DNA of 64,000 nt from Pleurostoma richardsiae (lineage: Eukaryota; Ascomycota; Sordariomycetes; Calosphaeriales; Pleurostomataceae), in assembly GCA_030052745.1 (NCBI GenBank), contig JANBVO010000001.1, positions 1,240,001-1,304,000 of the forward strand, written 5' to 3'. This document shows, in pieces, positions 32,254 through 41,612 of the stretch; positions within the stretch are counted from its first letter, which is position 1, and each line of letters starts with the position of its first letter. Below the pieces are notes generated by a model. The model had not been told where the DNA came from. It saw nothing but the letters and a program-made list of their open reading frames with translations, and did not search any database. The position numbers and the translations under genes are program-made.

Positions 32254-32904
32254 ATGGCGTCAAAGACAGCGTCTTCCTTCCTGCCTGCGCTCTTGAAGCC
32301 AAGCAGAGCTCTACGGAGCCTCTCAAGCACACCCACACTACGCCTAGCTATCGCCTCCAGGCCGTCGCCGTCCTTCTTACCCCAGCGAGCACTGCCGGCG
32401 ACACACTACCCCCTTTCGTCCCGCCGCTTCGCACACAGCATCCCCCGGCCCCCCCAGCGGCAGCAATCGCCCTCCTCCTCCGACATAAAGGCCCCCCCCA
32501 AGGCTCCCCTCCGCGCCCAGCAGCCCTCCTACGAGCTGACCTTCACTTGTGTCCCCTGCGGGCACCGCTCCGCCCACAACGTCTCCAAGCAGGGCTACCA
32601 CCACGGCAGCGTGCTCATCACCTGCCCCTCCTGCCGCAACCGCCACGTCATCAGCGACCACCTCAACATCTTCGGCAACCGTTCCGTCACCGTCGAGGAC
32701 CTGATGCGCGAGCGCGGCCGCCTGGTCAAGCGCGGCACCCTCGGCGAGGACGGCGACATCGAGTTCTGGGAGGACGGTACCACCACCGTGAGGCAAGAGA
32801 GGCACGAAACGGACCCGGCGCCGGCACCGAGGAGCGAGGCGGCCGCGGATGGCGGCACGGCCCCGGGGGCGTCGTGGAGTTCGTCGGGGAAGAAGTTGGA
32901 GTGA
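32254..32904 (+). CDS. ZIM17: Mitochondrial DNL-type zinc-finger protein, Hsp70 escort (Zim17/Hep1/Tim15)
   Basis: Keeps mitochondrial Hsp70 (Ssc1) soluble and so supports protein import and Fe-S cluster assembly in the matrix. 216 residues from the ATG at 32254. Residues 1-65 are rich in Arg, Ser and Leu with no acids, a typical presequence. The zinc finger uses C99, C102, C124 and C127 ('FTCVPCGHRSAHN', 'VLITCPSCRNRH'), followed by 'ISDHLNIFGN', the DNL-motif equivalent with the form DHL common in fungi. The tail after about residue 180 is low-complexity. No intron. The frame is open upstream to 31744, but that part has no presequence character, so I chose the internal ATG. Confidence 0.92.
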   Translation: MASKTASSFLPALLKPSRALRSLSSTPTLRLAIASRPSPSFLPQRALPATHYPLSSRRFAHSIPRPPQRQQSPSSSDIKAPPKAPLRAQQPSYELTFTCVPCGHRSAHNVSKQGYHHGSVLITCPSCRNRHVISDHLNIFGNRSVTVEDLMRERGRLVKRGTLGEDGDIEFWEDGTTTVRQERHETDPAPAPRSEAAADGGTAPGASWSSSGKKLE

Positions 32905-33224
32905 CCGAGCCTAGGAAGGAGAGGAAGAGACGGGGTGGAACATGGAGGCATTCACTGCTTGCATCACCACCACATATGACGAACCTCCTGCTGAAATACG
33001 AGATTCAAAGGCGTTTGGATGAGGCGGAATAAGTGACAGCATCTTCGGCGTTTGGCTTGGCTCGGGATACCCTCATGTTGTAGACCAAAATGGGAAGGTC
33101 ACAAATGTACTAAAGTTGGGATTGGCGGCTCTCCTACAGAACTAACGATATCATAGACCAGGGCCTAGCGCCGATAAATATTATACTCTATTCATCATAT
33201 AGAATGTATCGATCATGCGCCCAA
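32905..33224. other. Convergent spacer between ZIM17 and UTP20
   Basis: About 320 bp between two convergent 3' ends, AT-rich from about 33110 to 33220, as expected for 3' untranslated and polyadenylation regions. Confidence 0.5.
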
Positions 33225-36200
33225 TCAATATCCCCTCCGCATACTCCTATGCTCCGAGCCTTTTGTCTTCCGCCGCTCCTTTTTCTTCTCTAGCTTCTTA
33301 CGCTTCTCCCGGCCATATTTCTCGGGCTGCGTCACCGCCTCCACCTTCCGCTTGCTCAAGCGCTGCTGTCTCCTGTCCCTGATCTCCTCCCCAACGGCAA
33401 GCAAGTGTTTCGTGTAGTCCGCCGCGCCCAGCTTCTTCTGCAGGAGCTCCATGACCGACTGTGCCTTCGCCTTCAGCTCTTCGTAGCGCGTCTTGAAGAG
33501 CTCGTCCCCGGAGAAGGGCGTGGCGATGGAAGGATCTGTGAGGTTGCGTAGAGGCCGCAGGATGGTCTTGAGTGAAAGCTCGATGCCTTCGCGGGGTGTC
33601 CTGTCGCAGAAGGTCTCGAGAGCATCTATTGCGGCCAGCTTAGGTACGAGGGTCGCAGCTCTAGGAGGTGTCTCCTTGCGGATCACCCTCGCGAGCCGGG
33701 AAAAGATGTAGCCCACCGTCATCATTCGCTCCTTAGCCTCCTCTTTGAAGTATTCATCATCGTCCTCATCTTCCTCGTCGTCAGATTCCCCTGCGGGGAT
33801 GTCGAGATACGAGCCCAGGAACATCAAGATTCGGACGGCTTCTTTTGCGAGATTCTCATCCACGTCGCTTCCGGAGAGTATGTTGAGCATGAGCCGGACG
33901 AGTCGTTCTCTTTCCTCGTGATCAAGTTCCAAGCCATGCGAGCCCAACAGAGTCTGATCAGGAGCGTTGTCACCCTTGGCATTGCGGGCAAAGTCCGCGA
34001 GATAAGTCCCTAGTAGCTTGATTGCGCGGAGCTTCACGTCGCTGTTGGGATGAGCCAGGCAGGAGCCTACGCCGTCCCAGAGTCCATCCGCGTCTCCAGA
34101 CAGCACAGCGGAAGAGAACCTCCCAAACAATACTTGAATAAGTTGGAGAGACGTAGCAAGGATCTCAGGGTCGGACGACTCGGTAACGTTGTCCAGAACG
34201 CCGGTAACTTTGTTGATGCACAAGTCAACGTCCTTCTTGTCCTTCGCAGTCGCGTCTCGCGCCTCGAAGTAGTATCCAAATGTCTGCAACGCCAACCTAG
34301 CAACGGCGGGCTTGCCATCTTCAGCGACCCAAGACCTTAGGAGTGTGAGGAACTTCTGCAGCCTTTCCTTATCCGCCTTTCGGAAGATCTCCTTGATAAG
34401 CTCACCAGCCGCGAGCCGGCATTTCTCGCTGTCATCGTTGGAGGACACGACGAAGAGAGGGATGAAGCACGTCGCTGCCACTTCTTGGGTGAAATCATCG
34501 GCGGCCTTCATCAGTAGCAGGTGAATGACTTCCATGACAGAGAGCCGCCCACCTTCGCGTTCGTACTGCAGGTTGGCAACGATGAAGTTCAGCTGCTTCG
34601 CCCATCTGCTCCTTTTCTGGGGGTATTCGCGAAGGAACTGGAAGAAGGCGCCCCTTGCTAGGTCGCGAGTCCCCTTGTCGTCGTTGGTGATCATGACGGT
34701 ACCGACATAGTCCAGCGTGTCGTACACCACCGCAGTCTCAATCTTACGGTCTAGAACGCAACGCAAGAAGTTGAAGGTGACATGACGATACAGGGGCTCT
34801 GTGAGATCATCCTTGAGCTTTCCCAGCAGCACATCAATAGCTGCATCTTTGACCACAACCTCTCTCCGATCCCGAAGAATGACCGAGATAAGCTTCAGTG
34901 CCGTTTGTGACAAGTCGCTGCTGGTCGAAATAGACGCTGAAATAGATTTGATGGCCTCCCTCACGGAAACCTTGTAGAGCCCGTCTGCCTCACTGTTCTT
35001 GAACGGCACTTTGACGATAACAGTAAGAAGCTTGAAAGCAGCGATCTTGACTTCGTCCTGATCACCAACAACGGCATCGCCGAGGATAGGTATGAATCCC
35101 ATCAGGTTGCCTGCGTTCCTGAGATGGTCATGCTTCTTCATGACTGCCCTCAGGATATCCAAGGCAAACCGGGTCAGTTTGTATGTGCACTTGCTTGACG
35201 TGCCTCGCTCTCCACTCTTCTTGGCACCTTTCTGGATGAGGTATCTCCTCAACCGAGGGTCCATTCTCTGCTCCTCTCGGGGCTTCTCAGCATTGTACAC
35301 TTCTTGGATGACTTCATAGCAGAAGACGAGGACGTCCCTATTTTCTCCTGCTGAAGGGTTCTGAAGCAGACCGGACGTGATCCGACTGAGAAGTTCATCG
35401 ATCTTGCGAATGATTCGGAGATCGAGCTTCTCCATAAGCAGTGCCTTCAATGGTCTGACCAAATCGACGAGATGACCTATAGAGGCGTTCTTGGCGATCA
35501 GCTCCATGGAATCCTGACTCTTGCTGCTCTTGACTTCCTTCATCTTGGTGGCGTAGTCCTCCGCATCCTTCTCTTGGCCGGTGGCGCCGAAGATGTCATC
35601 CACGATGATGGTAACAATGGAGTCCAAGCAGTAATCCAGGTCGCCCTGCTTGAACTCAGGTATGACGGCCAAGAGAAGCGTGTGCATGGTGTACGACAGC
35701 ACGTGCAGCTGAGATCCCTTCGTGAGAGCGCCGCGGAGCTCCTTGAGGACGAAGCCAAAGGCTGTCGGACCAAGTATGCACGAGATCTTTGCCAGCGTAC
35801 CCCGAGCCATTTCACGGGATTCCCAGGCCTTCGAGCGGAGAATCTGGGATATGTCCGTCAAGACAGCCGGAAGCTTCCCGTTGAACACGTCTGTCGGAAG
35901 GAGCTTCAGAAGCTTCACAACTATGACGCCGACAGGCACTCGGGCGCTCACAGTCTCTTCGTCCTTGGCATGAAGATGCTCCATCAACGGCGGCAAGAAG
36001 TTGTTCACGACCTCTTCTCCCAGTTTCTCCTGGTTTGGCAATGTTTTCGATAAGCGGGTCTGCTTGCTTTCGGCAGGAGCAGTCGAGTCCAGTTCCATGA
36101 GATCCCCCTGTTCTACGGTGCACGCCGCCAGCGAATCGACGACTTTATCCAGGAGGCGGATGACCTGCTTCTGCAAGTCGGGCTTCGATTCCACGAATCC

Positions 36201-39200
36201 TATGTACCGACGCAGGACCGCCCGGTACTGCTGCCACTCTAGGGATCCAGTAAGACTTGCAATGGTCGTTGTAGCCTGGGCACCTAGACCGTGATCATCG
36301 CTACCATCACGGCCGAAGATGAAATGCTCTAACAAAGGTATGAACAGGTGAGCAATATTCTTGCTGCTGAACTGCGCTCGTTCGTTTGCCGCCGACAGCA
36401 GTTGAAGAGCCTGGACCTGTTTTGACACGGCAGGCGTCAGGATGTTGAAGAAGAACGCCTTGTCAGACTCGCTGTCGTCTGATGGTACGAGTATAGCAAG
36501 GTCGGCTACCGGAGCCCATGCGGGAAGAGTCGAGACGAGATGGCCAAGCAGTCTCAAGACCTCACGACGTACAGTCTCCGACGGTTCTCGGGCGCCGGAA
36601 TATATCGCTGCCATAACCACGGTTGATAGAACCCCGACAAAGGCTTCGTGTGAAGACCCGTCCTGTGAACTTTTGACGGCATCCACAAACTTGCACAGGC
36701 AATCTGCAGAGTTAGACGAGAGAATGCCAAATTCTTCGTCTTGGTGTAGGTAGAAGACCATGTTGTGCAGCAGTGGCTTCCATTGCTCGACAGTGAAGGG
36801 CGCGTCTCGTGTCAAAGAGATCTTGTTGTATGCCTTGAGGCGCCTGTCATAATCAGGTTCGTCAAGCCTCCGCTCGACGTAAGAGTTCAGATCGGAGCAG
36901 AGGTCCGCAACTTCTTGTACGCTCGGCTCTTGGCTCGCAAAGACGAGCAAGACCCGAGACAATGCTTGCCTGTTTTGCTTGTCCTTGAAGAAGCTGAAAA
37001 GCGAAGCTAGTGTGTTATATACCTTGAGCTTCAATTCGACATCACTTTGCAAATCCTCGAGGACGATGAAGTGTTCAAGGATGAGCAGGATGTAGCCCTT
37101 CACCTTCGGATTCACTCTTCGAGACGGCTGGTTGAGCATATACGTCGAGATGTCCACCAGACTGCTGGCATTGTCGGATTTCTTGACCAGCGGGGACAGC
37201 TCTACAACCGTCTCAACGCATGCCTCCAACAGATTGCGACTAATCTCTCGGTCACCCCTAAGCAACCCTCCAATGGCACTGAGCACCAAATCGATATTTG
37301 AGTCCAGAAGTGCAGCTTTGATAAGCTCGTTAAACTCAGACTCCGAGGCAGGCGCAAGAGCAAGATGGACCAGATTGCGGATAATGCTGAGAGAAAAGAC
37401 CTTGATTTCATCCTTGCTCTTCTCGACTTCAAGTATCTCAATGACTTTCGGGACGATGCGCTTGTCAACGGATAGCAGCAGAGCCGATTTAGGAAGTAGA
37501 GACCAGGTCTCTAAAAGTCTGCAAGTCGCAGATATACCCTGTGTCGTTTCGGCGGGTAGTTTCTCAATCCTGGGACTAATAACTTCAGAAACGATTGCCC
37601 CTTGATATGGGGTCCAGTCGAAAGACTGGGCGTTCTTGAACAAGGTGCAGAGAGACTTCAGGGCTGTTGTCCTGACCACCCTGTTCAAAGAGGTATTGCT
37701 GCTGTGGTCCTGGTCCTGATCCCATTCGTCACCGGTCTCGGTTATCTCTCGTAGGCTACGAGAAGCGGACATGAGACAATATAGGACAGCGTTGACCAAC
37801 GGCTCTGCATATTGCTCGACGCTAACACCGAGCTCGTTGAGGATTGATTCGACCATATTCAGCACTCCAACTTGCTTTCTTGGGCTTATGAGCTCCCCAC
37901 TGAAGATATCTTCGCGCAGGCCAGATGAGTCGACGACACGGACATCTCGGAGCTCACCCAGGCATATGTCGAGGAACTGTCCCATGTCTTCCAGTGAAAG
38001 ATTTCTGATGATAGCAAGGCGAGTTGCATGGAGACCATGCCTACCACTAGCAGCTCCTTTCTTGGAAGTGGCTCGCCCATAGAGTAGTCTCAGAAGAACC
38101 GGCATCAGCTCAGCTCGGTGTTCTGGCTGCACCTTTTGTTCGCTTTGAAAAAAGACAGTAAGCTCATTCTTGAACCTTGCCTCATCGAGGAGATACTCCA
38201 GGTTTTCCTGGTACGTCTTCACCCCCTCTTGCTTCCATGTGAGAATAGCCTTCAAGGCAAGTTTTTGGAGTTCTAAGTCCCGGTTTGCTAGAAGCGACAG
38301 GAGGGCTTCATATGCCTTCTGACTCTGATAAAGAACCTTGGGGTTTCCGAATTGGGCGAAGACCGCCACCAATGCCTTCTTGTCAACCATGAACCACTTC
38401 TCTTCAGGAGGTGATTCGTCATCTTCCTCATCCTCCTCTGTTGTAGTACTGCCGGCTTCAGTTAGAGAGAGTAGATAAGGCACCAACTTCCGCGAGCGCT
38501 TCTCTGCGATTGCCGGCAGTGCCGACAGGACCTTCAAGGCCTTGCTTCGGGCATCGTCTGGGTTAGCAGGTACAGTTTCTTGAGCCCGCTCAAACATTTG
38601 GAGCAAGATATTCTCAGAATTTTCGACGACATCCCGAGTTCCCTCTGCAGCTTCCTGAAGCGCTCTAAAATCCCGGCATTCGAATTCGGTAATGAAATTG
38701 CCGTTGGCCCCAGCTGCGGGCTTCTCTGGCCTACCCCACTGTGGTGAAGGAACATCTAGCCATTGGAAAGCAAGAGTTGCGATAACTTCTTCCCCAGTCT
38801 TATTCTGGGCGATCTGCTTCATGATCTCGATCGACTCATCCCAGACAGGAGCCAGCCGAATCGTCATCATACCGAACAGAAACTTGGGGATAGCCTGGGA
38901 CAGCCAGGACATCTCATCCAAGTGGCCGTATGATAGTCCAAGCTTACGCAGATGAACCGCGATTACTCGCGGGCTCTGGTGGCCGAGAGGAATCTCCTCT
39001 ATCTGAATCATCGTCGCAAGACATGACTGCTGGTCCGGGGTCATGTCAAGCAAATCCAGCACCTTCAGAGACGCGAGCCTCAAGGCATGAGAAGACGTCG
39101 CCAAGTTATCCATGAGAGACTTGACCAAGGGGTCCTCAGTCGCAACGGGGCTCTCACTCCCAGCGCTTCTCTGGCGCTGCAGACCTCCTCGGCTTGCCAT

Positions 39201-41093
39201 CTCCCGCTCGTATTCCAAGAATGATTCAAGAAATGCAGTGTTGCGTGAAAACCGCGGTGCGGCTGCCTTGAGCAGGGGACTGAGTGACATTTCAATAGAC
39301 CCTGATGCCTTGGCCATTTGAAGGTACGACCGGAGACCTTGGCTGACGATGAAGTTTGCCTCTTCAGTTGCAAGAGATGTGGAGGGTCTGAGTGCCAACT
39401 TCAGCTTCCTAAGCAGCAGCTCCGCTATTCTAGCCGTCGTAGATGGATGAACCGCAGTTGCGCCGAGAACTTCCAGGAGTGATGAGTACTTGGGAAGGCA
39501 CTTGTCCCTCCAGGTCTTAGGGTCCTTATCGTAAGCGCCTCGCTCGGGGAAGGGAGTGATCTCGAGCCTTTCGAATTTGCTGACGATCTGGTCTTGCCAT
39601 GATTGCGGAAGCGGGCAGCTATCTTTCTGGCCACCCGGCGGAAGTGCTCCGGAGTCTACCATGCGTGGCAATAGCACGCAGAGCATCTCTTCGTTGTCGC
39701 CATCGGACCAATGCGACACGATGAATTTCTGGAAATGCTTCTGGAAGAGGCTCTGGAAGCGCCTTGGGTTCAGCTCCGCAAAATAGGCGCAGAAGGGTAT
39801 GTACCACCTCATGAACGGCTCTTTCGTCAAGATGCGCATCAAATCTGGTATTGATGGGATGATGGCGTCCATGGGCGCTTCATTCCACACGATCGCAGTG
39901 TTGATCATAACGTCCTCCCAGGTCACAGAGCTGGCCTGCTCGGACGATTCCCTTGGCGACTTGAGCAGAAATTCAAGGCTTGTGGACAGAGCCTTGACAA
40001 GAGCAGGCCAGTCTGTCACCCGAGACCCTTTTCGTACTCCCGCAATTATTCCGAATATCCTGACAAAGAGCGACCACCGCCATGAATTCTCTGTTGAAGG
40101 AGCTGCAGCCTGGGTAATGATAGACTCTCCGAGACTCTGAAACGTCTCTGGGGTCGAGTGATGGATCGCCCCAGTTAGCACACCACAGCATAGATCTGAC
40201 CACGGGCGTTGGTTTCCCGGAATGAACTCGTCATCCGGCGTGGCCTTAAGAAGAGTCGAGAAAACATCTGGAGCTGTCGAGTGCAGCATGTGTCCCGAAC
40301 TTTGCATGGCTTCAAGAAACATAGTCATCATGCCGTGTTGGTATAGCTCAAACTGCTTTGTCCCGACTGAGCTCGCCAAGTCAATCTGTGCATGCTTGAC
40401 AATCAGCGGCAGGGCAGTCTCGCGACTCGACGGAGCAGCAGATTTCTTTATCAAAAAGCTCATAGCCTCGGCCGCAAAGCGTCCAATGTGCTGGGGGTGT
40501 CTCTGCTTCCCCATGAGACCCGCGAGCATATTATATGTCGGCCGCAGGTCGGGAACCAGCAGTCTTGCGAGGTATTTAAACAAGAACGCCAGCGCGGCAA
40601 ATGTCCACTCGACAACCCCCGCATCTTGAGGCTTCGCCGCGATGGCGGTGAGGAGCTCTAGACTCCTCTGGTAGTGTTTCTCGAAGCGAACGCCAAGATC
40701 GTGTGCAAATGCTGTTAAAAGATCCAGCAGTGGTTCCAGCGCTTCCTTGTCTTGCATGCTGATGTATGTGGCCAGCAGGTCCATGATCTTCCTTTCAAAA
40801 TGGAGGATCTGTGCGAGTGTCTCGCAGAGGGGAGAGACCTCTCTCCGGAAAGAGGTGAAAGGCTTTGAGATGTTGAGGTCGGCCCATTTCTCAAGGCCAT
40901 TGCGGAAGTAGGACGTCGTCGCGGAGAGGTCTTCGGCATCGAGATCGTGACGGCGCACCTTGCGCAGAGGATCGAGGGAATGGAGTTTCGATATCTTGGT
41001 GGAAAAGGATTCCCACCGGTGATTTCGCTGATGTGGAGTGAGATTCTTTGGCTTCCGGGGCTTTATCACCCGCCCAGATGATTTGGAAGCCAT
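33225..41093 (-). CDS. UTP20: U3 snoRNP / 90S pre-ribosome component Utp20
   Basis: Giant HEAT-repeat protein of the small-subunit processome in the nucleolus, needed for early cleavages of pre-rRNA on the 18S side. An intronless frame of 7,869 nt, 2,622 residues, close to yeast Utp20 and human DRIM. Start chosen at MASKSSGRVIKPRKPKN, where homologues begin; upstream in-frame codons lead only to a short unrelated stretch. The N-terminus is basic, residues about 800-1400 correspond to the DRIM domain, and helical repeats fill most of the rest. An acidic patch ('GESDDEEDEDDDEYF') lies near residue 2440, and the C-terminal 40 residues are a strong nuclear/nucleolar signal ('REKRKKLEKKKERRKTK'). 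Divergent from the Cwf19-like gene, with about 520 bp of shared promoter. Confidence 0.96.
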   Translation of the reverse strand: MASKSSGRVIKPRKPKNLTPHQRNHRWESFSTKISKLHSLDPLRKVRRHDLDAEDLSATTSYFRNGLEKWADLNISKPFTSFRREVSPLCETLAQILHFERKIMDLLATYISMQDKEALEPLLDLLTAFAHDLGVRFEKHYQRSLELLTAIAAKPQDAGVVEWTFAALAFLFKYLARLLVPDLRPTYNMLAGLMGKQRHPQHIGRFAAEAMSFLIKKSAAPSSRETALPLIVKHAQIDLASSVGTKQFELYQHGMMTMFLEAMQSSGHMLHSTAPDVFSTLLKATPDDEFIPGNQRPWSDLCCGVLTGAIHHSTPETFQSLGESIITQAAAPSTENSWRWSLFVRIFGIIAGVRKGSRVTDWPALVKALSTSLEFLLKSPRESSEQASSVTWEDVMINTAIVWNEAPMDAIIPSIPDLMRILTKEPFMRWYIPFCAYFAELNPRRFQSLFQKHFQKFIVSHWSDGDNEEMLCVLLPRMVDSGALPPGGQKDSCPLPQSWQDQIVSKFERLEITPFPERGAYDKDPKTWRDKCLPKYSSLLEVLGATAVHPSTTARIAELLLRKLKLALRPSTSLATEEANFIVSQGLRSYLQMAKASGSIEMSLSPLLKAAAPRFSRNTAFLESFLEYEREMASRGGLQRQRSAGSESPVATEDPLVKSLMDNLATSSHALRLASLKVLDLLDMTPDQQSCLATMIQIEEIPLGHQSPRVIAVHLRKLGLSYGHLDEMSWLSQAIPKFLFGMMTIRLAPVWDESIEIMKQIAQNKTGEEVIATLAFQWLDVPSPQWGRPEKPAAGANGNFITEFECRDFRALQEAAEGTRDVVENSENILLQMFERAQETVPANPDDARSKALKVLSALPAIAEKRSRKLVPYLLSLTEAGSTTTEEDEEDDESPPEEKWFMVDKKALVAVFAQFGNPKVLYQSQKAYEALLSLLANRDLELQKLALKAILTWKQEGVKTYQENLEYLLDEARFKNELTVFFQSEQKVQPEHRAELMPVLLRLLYGRATSKKGAASGRHGLHATRLAIIRNLSLEDMGQFLDICLGELRDVRVVDSSGLREDIFSGELISPRKQVGVLNMVESILNELGVSVEQYAEPLVNAVLYCLMSASRSLREITETGDEWDQDQDHSSNTSLNRVVRTTALKSLCTLFKNAQSFDWTPYQGAIVSEVISPRIEKLPAETTQGISATCRLLETWSLLPKSALLLSVDKRIVPKVIEILEVEKSKDEIKVFSLSIIRNLVHLALAPASESEFNELIKAALLDSNIDLVLSAIGGLLRGDREISRNLLEACVETVVELSPLVKKSDNASSLVDISTYMLNQPSRRVNPKVKGYILLILEHFIVLEDLQSDVELKLKVYNTLASLFSFFKDKQNRQALSRVLLVFASQEPSVQEVADLCSDLNSYVERRLDEPDYDRRLKAYNKISLTRDAPFTVEQWKPLLHNMVFYLHQDEEFGILSSNSADCLCKFVDAVKSSQDGSSHEAFVGVLSTVVMAAIYSGAREPSETVRREVLRLLGHLVSTLPAWAPVADLAILVPSDDSESDKAFFFNILTPAVSKQVQALQLLSAANERAQFSSKNIAHLFIPLLEHFIFGRDGSDDHGLGAQATTTIASLTGSLEWQQYRAVLRRYIGFVESKPDLQKQVIRLLDKVVDSLAACTVEQGDLMELDSTAPAESKQTRLSKTLPNQEKLGEEVVNNFLPPLMEHLHAKDEETVSARVPVGVIVVKLLKLLPTDVFNGKLPAVLTDISQILRSKAWESREMARGTLAKISCILGPTAFGFVLKELRGALTKGSQLHVLSYTMHTLLLAVIPEFKQGDLDYCLDSIVTIIVDDIFGATGQEKDAEDYATKMKEVKSSKSQDSMELIAKNASIGHLVDLVRPLKALLMEKLDLRIIRKIDELLSRITSGLLQNPSAGENRDVLVFCYEVIQEVYNAEKPREEQRMDPRLRRYLIQKGAKKSGERGTSSKCTYKLTRFALDILRAVMKKHDHLRNAGNLMGFIPILGDAVVGDQDEVKIAAFKLLTVIVKVPFKNSEADGLYKVSVREAIKSISASISTSSDLSQTALKLISVILRDRREVVVKDAAIDVLLGKLKDDLTEPLYRHVTFNFLRCVLDRKIETAVVYDTLDYVGTVMITNDDKGTRDLARGAFFQFLREYPQKRSRWAKQLNFIVANLQYEREGGRLSVMEVIHLLLMKAADDFTQEVAATCFIPLFVVSSNDDSEKCRLAAGELIKEIFRKADKERLQKFLTLLRSWVAEDGKPAVARLALQTFGYYFEARDATAKDKKDVDLCINKVTGVLDNVTESSDPEILATSLQLIQVLFGRFSSAVLSGDADGLWDGVGSCLAHPNSDVKLRAIKLLGTYLADFARNAKGDNAPDQTLLGSHGLELDHEERERLVRLMLNILSGSDVDENLAKEAVRILMFLGSYLDIPAGESDDEEDEDDDEYFKEEAKERMMTVGYIFSRLARVIRKETPPRAATLVPKLAAIDALETFCDRTPREGIELSLKTILRPLRNLTDPSIATPFSGDELFKTRYEELKAKAQSVMELLQKKLGAADYTKHLLAVGEEIRDRRQQRLSKRKVEAVTQPEKYGREKRKKLEKKKERRKTKGSEHRSMRRGY

Positions 41094-41612
41094 GGTGGCT
41101 GTGACTTTCGGGAAACAGGTGTCGTACTGCCTCCTTCCCTCGACACGCAAAGTCGCGGTGGGATGAAGCCGTCGCAGAACCGTCCCGCAAACCTCAAGAA
41201 CGCGGGAAATTTTTTGAGAGAGTGCGCTAAGATAAGCTGATAAGATTTCCTCTGTGGGGCACTCCTCAACTTGTCACTCGCCGCCTTCCCCCCTCACTGA
41301 ACATCTCACCGCAGATAAGACGGTTAAACAACGGTTAAACATCTGATTGACACGATAAGAGCTTAAGTTTGCGACGGAAAGCAGGTACGCCCTCAAGAAG
41401 CTCAGGTCTAGCATCGCCAGACGCAACTCTCTTCCGAGATTGTTACCGGCTGATCTCTCCCAGCAAGGCTCGAACAGTCACGATCTTCAGATCATATCAA
41501 AGCAGCTCTACTATTAACACTCTGTTTTGCTGGCTGGGTCTCCGAATCTGCGAGCCTTCCTCCAGCGTGTCCTGCCCACTCTAGCCGTAGCCAGGGCAGG
41601 CTTTTGCCGAAC
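41094..41612. promoter_or_regulatory. Bidirectional promoter between UTP20 and the Cwf19-like gene
   Basis: 519 bp. It contains AAATTTTTT at 41207-41215, resembling the RRPE element of ribosome-biogenesis genes in UTP20 orientation, GATA cores at 41230-41236, 41238-41244, 41313-41319 and 41353-41359, and a tandem ACGGTTAAACA at about 41320-41340. Assignment of factors is inference. Confidence 0.4.
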
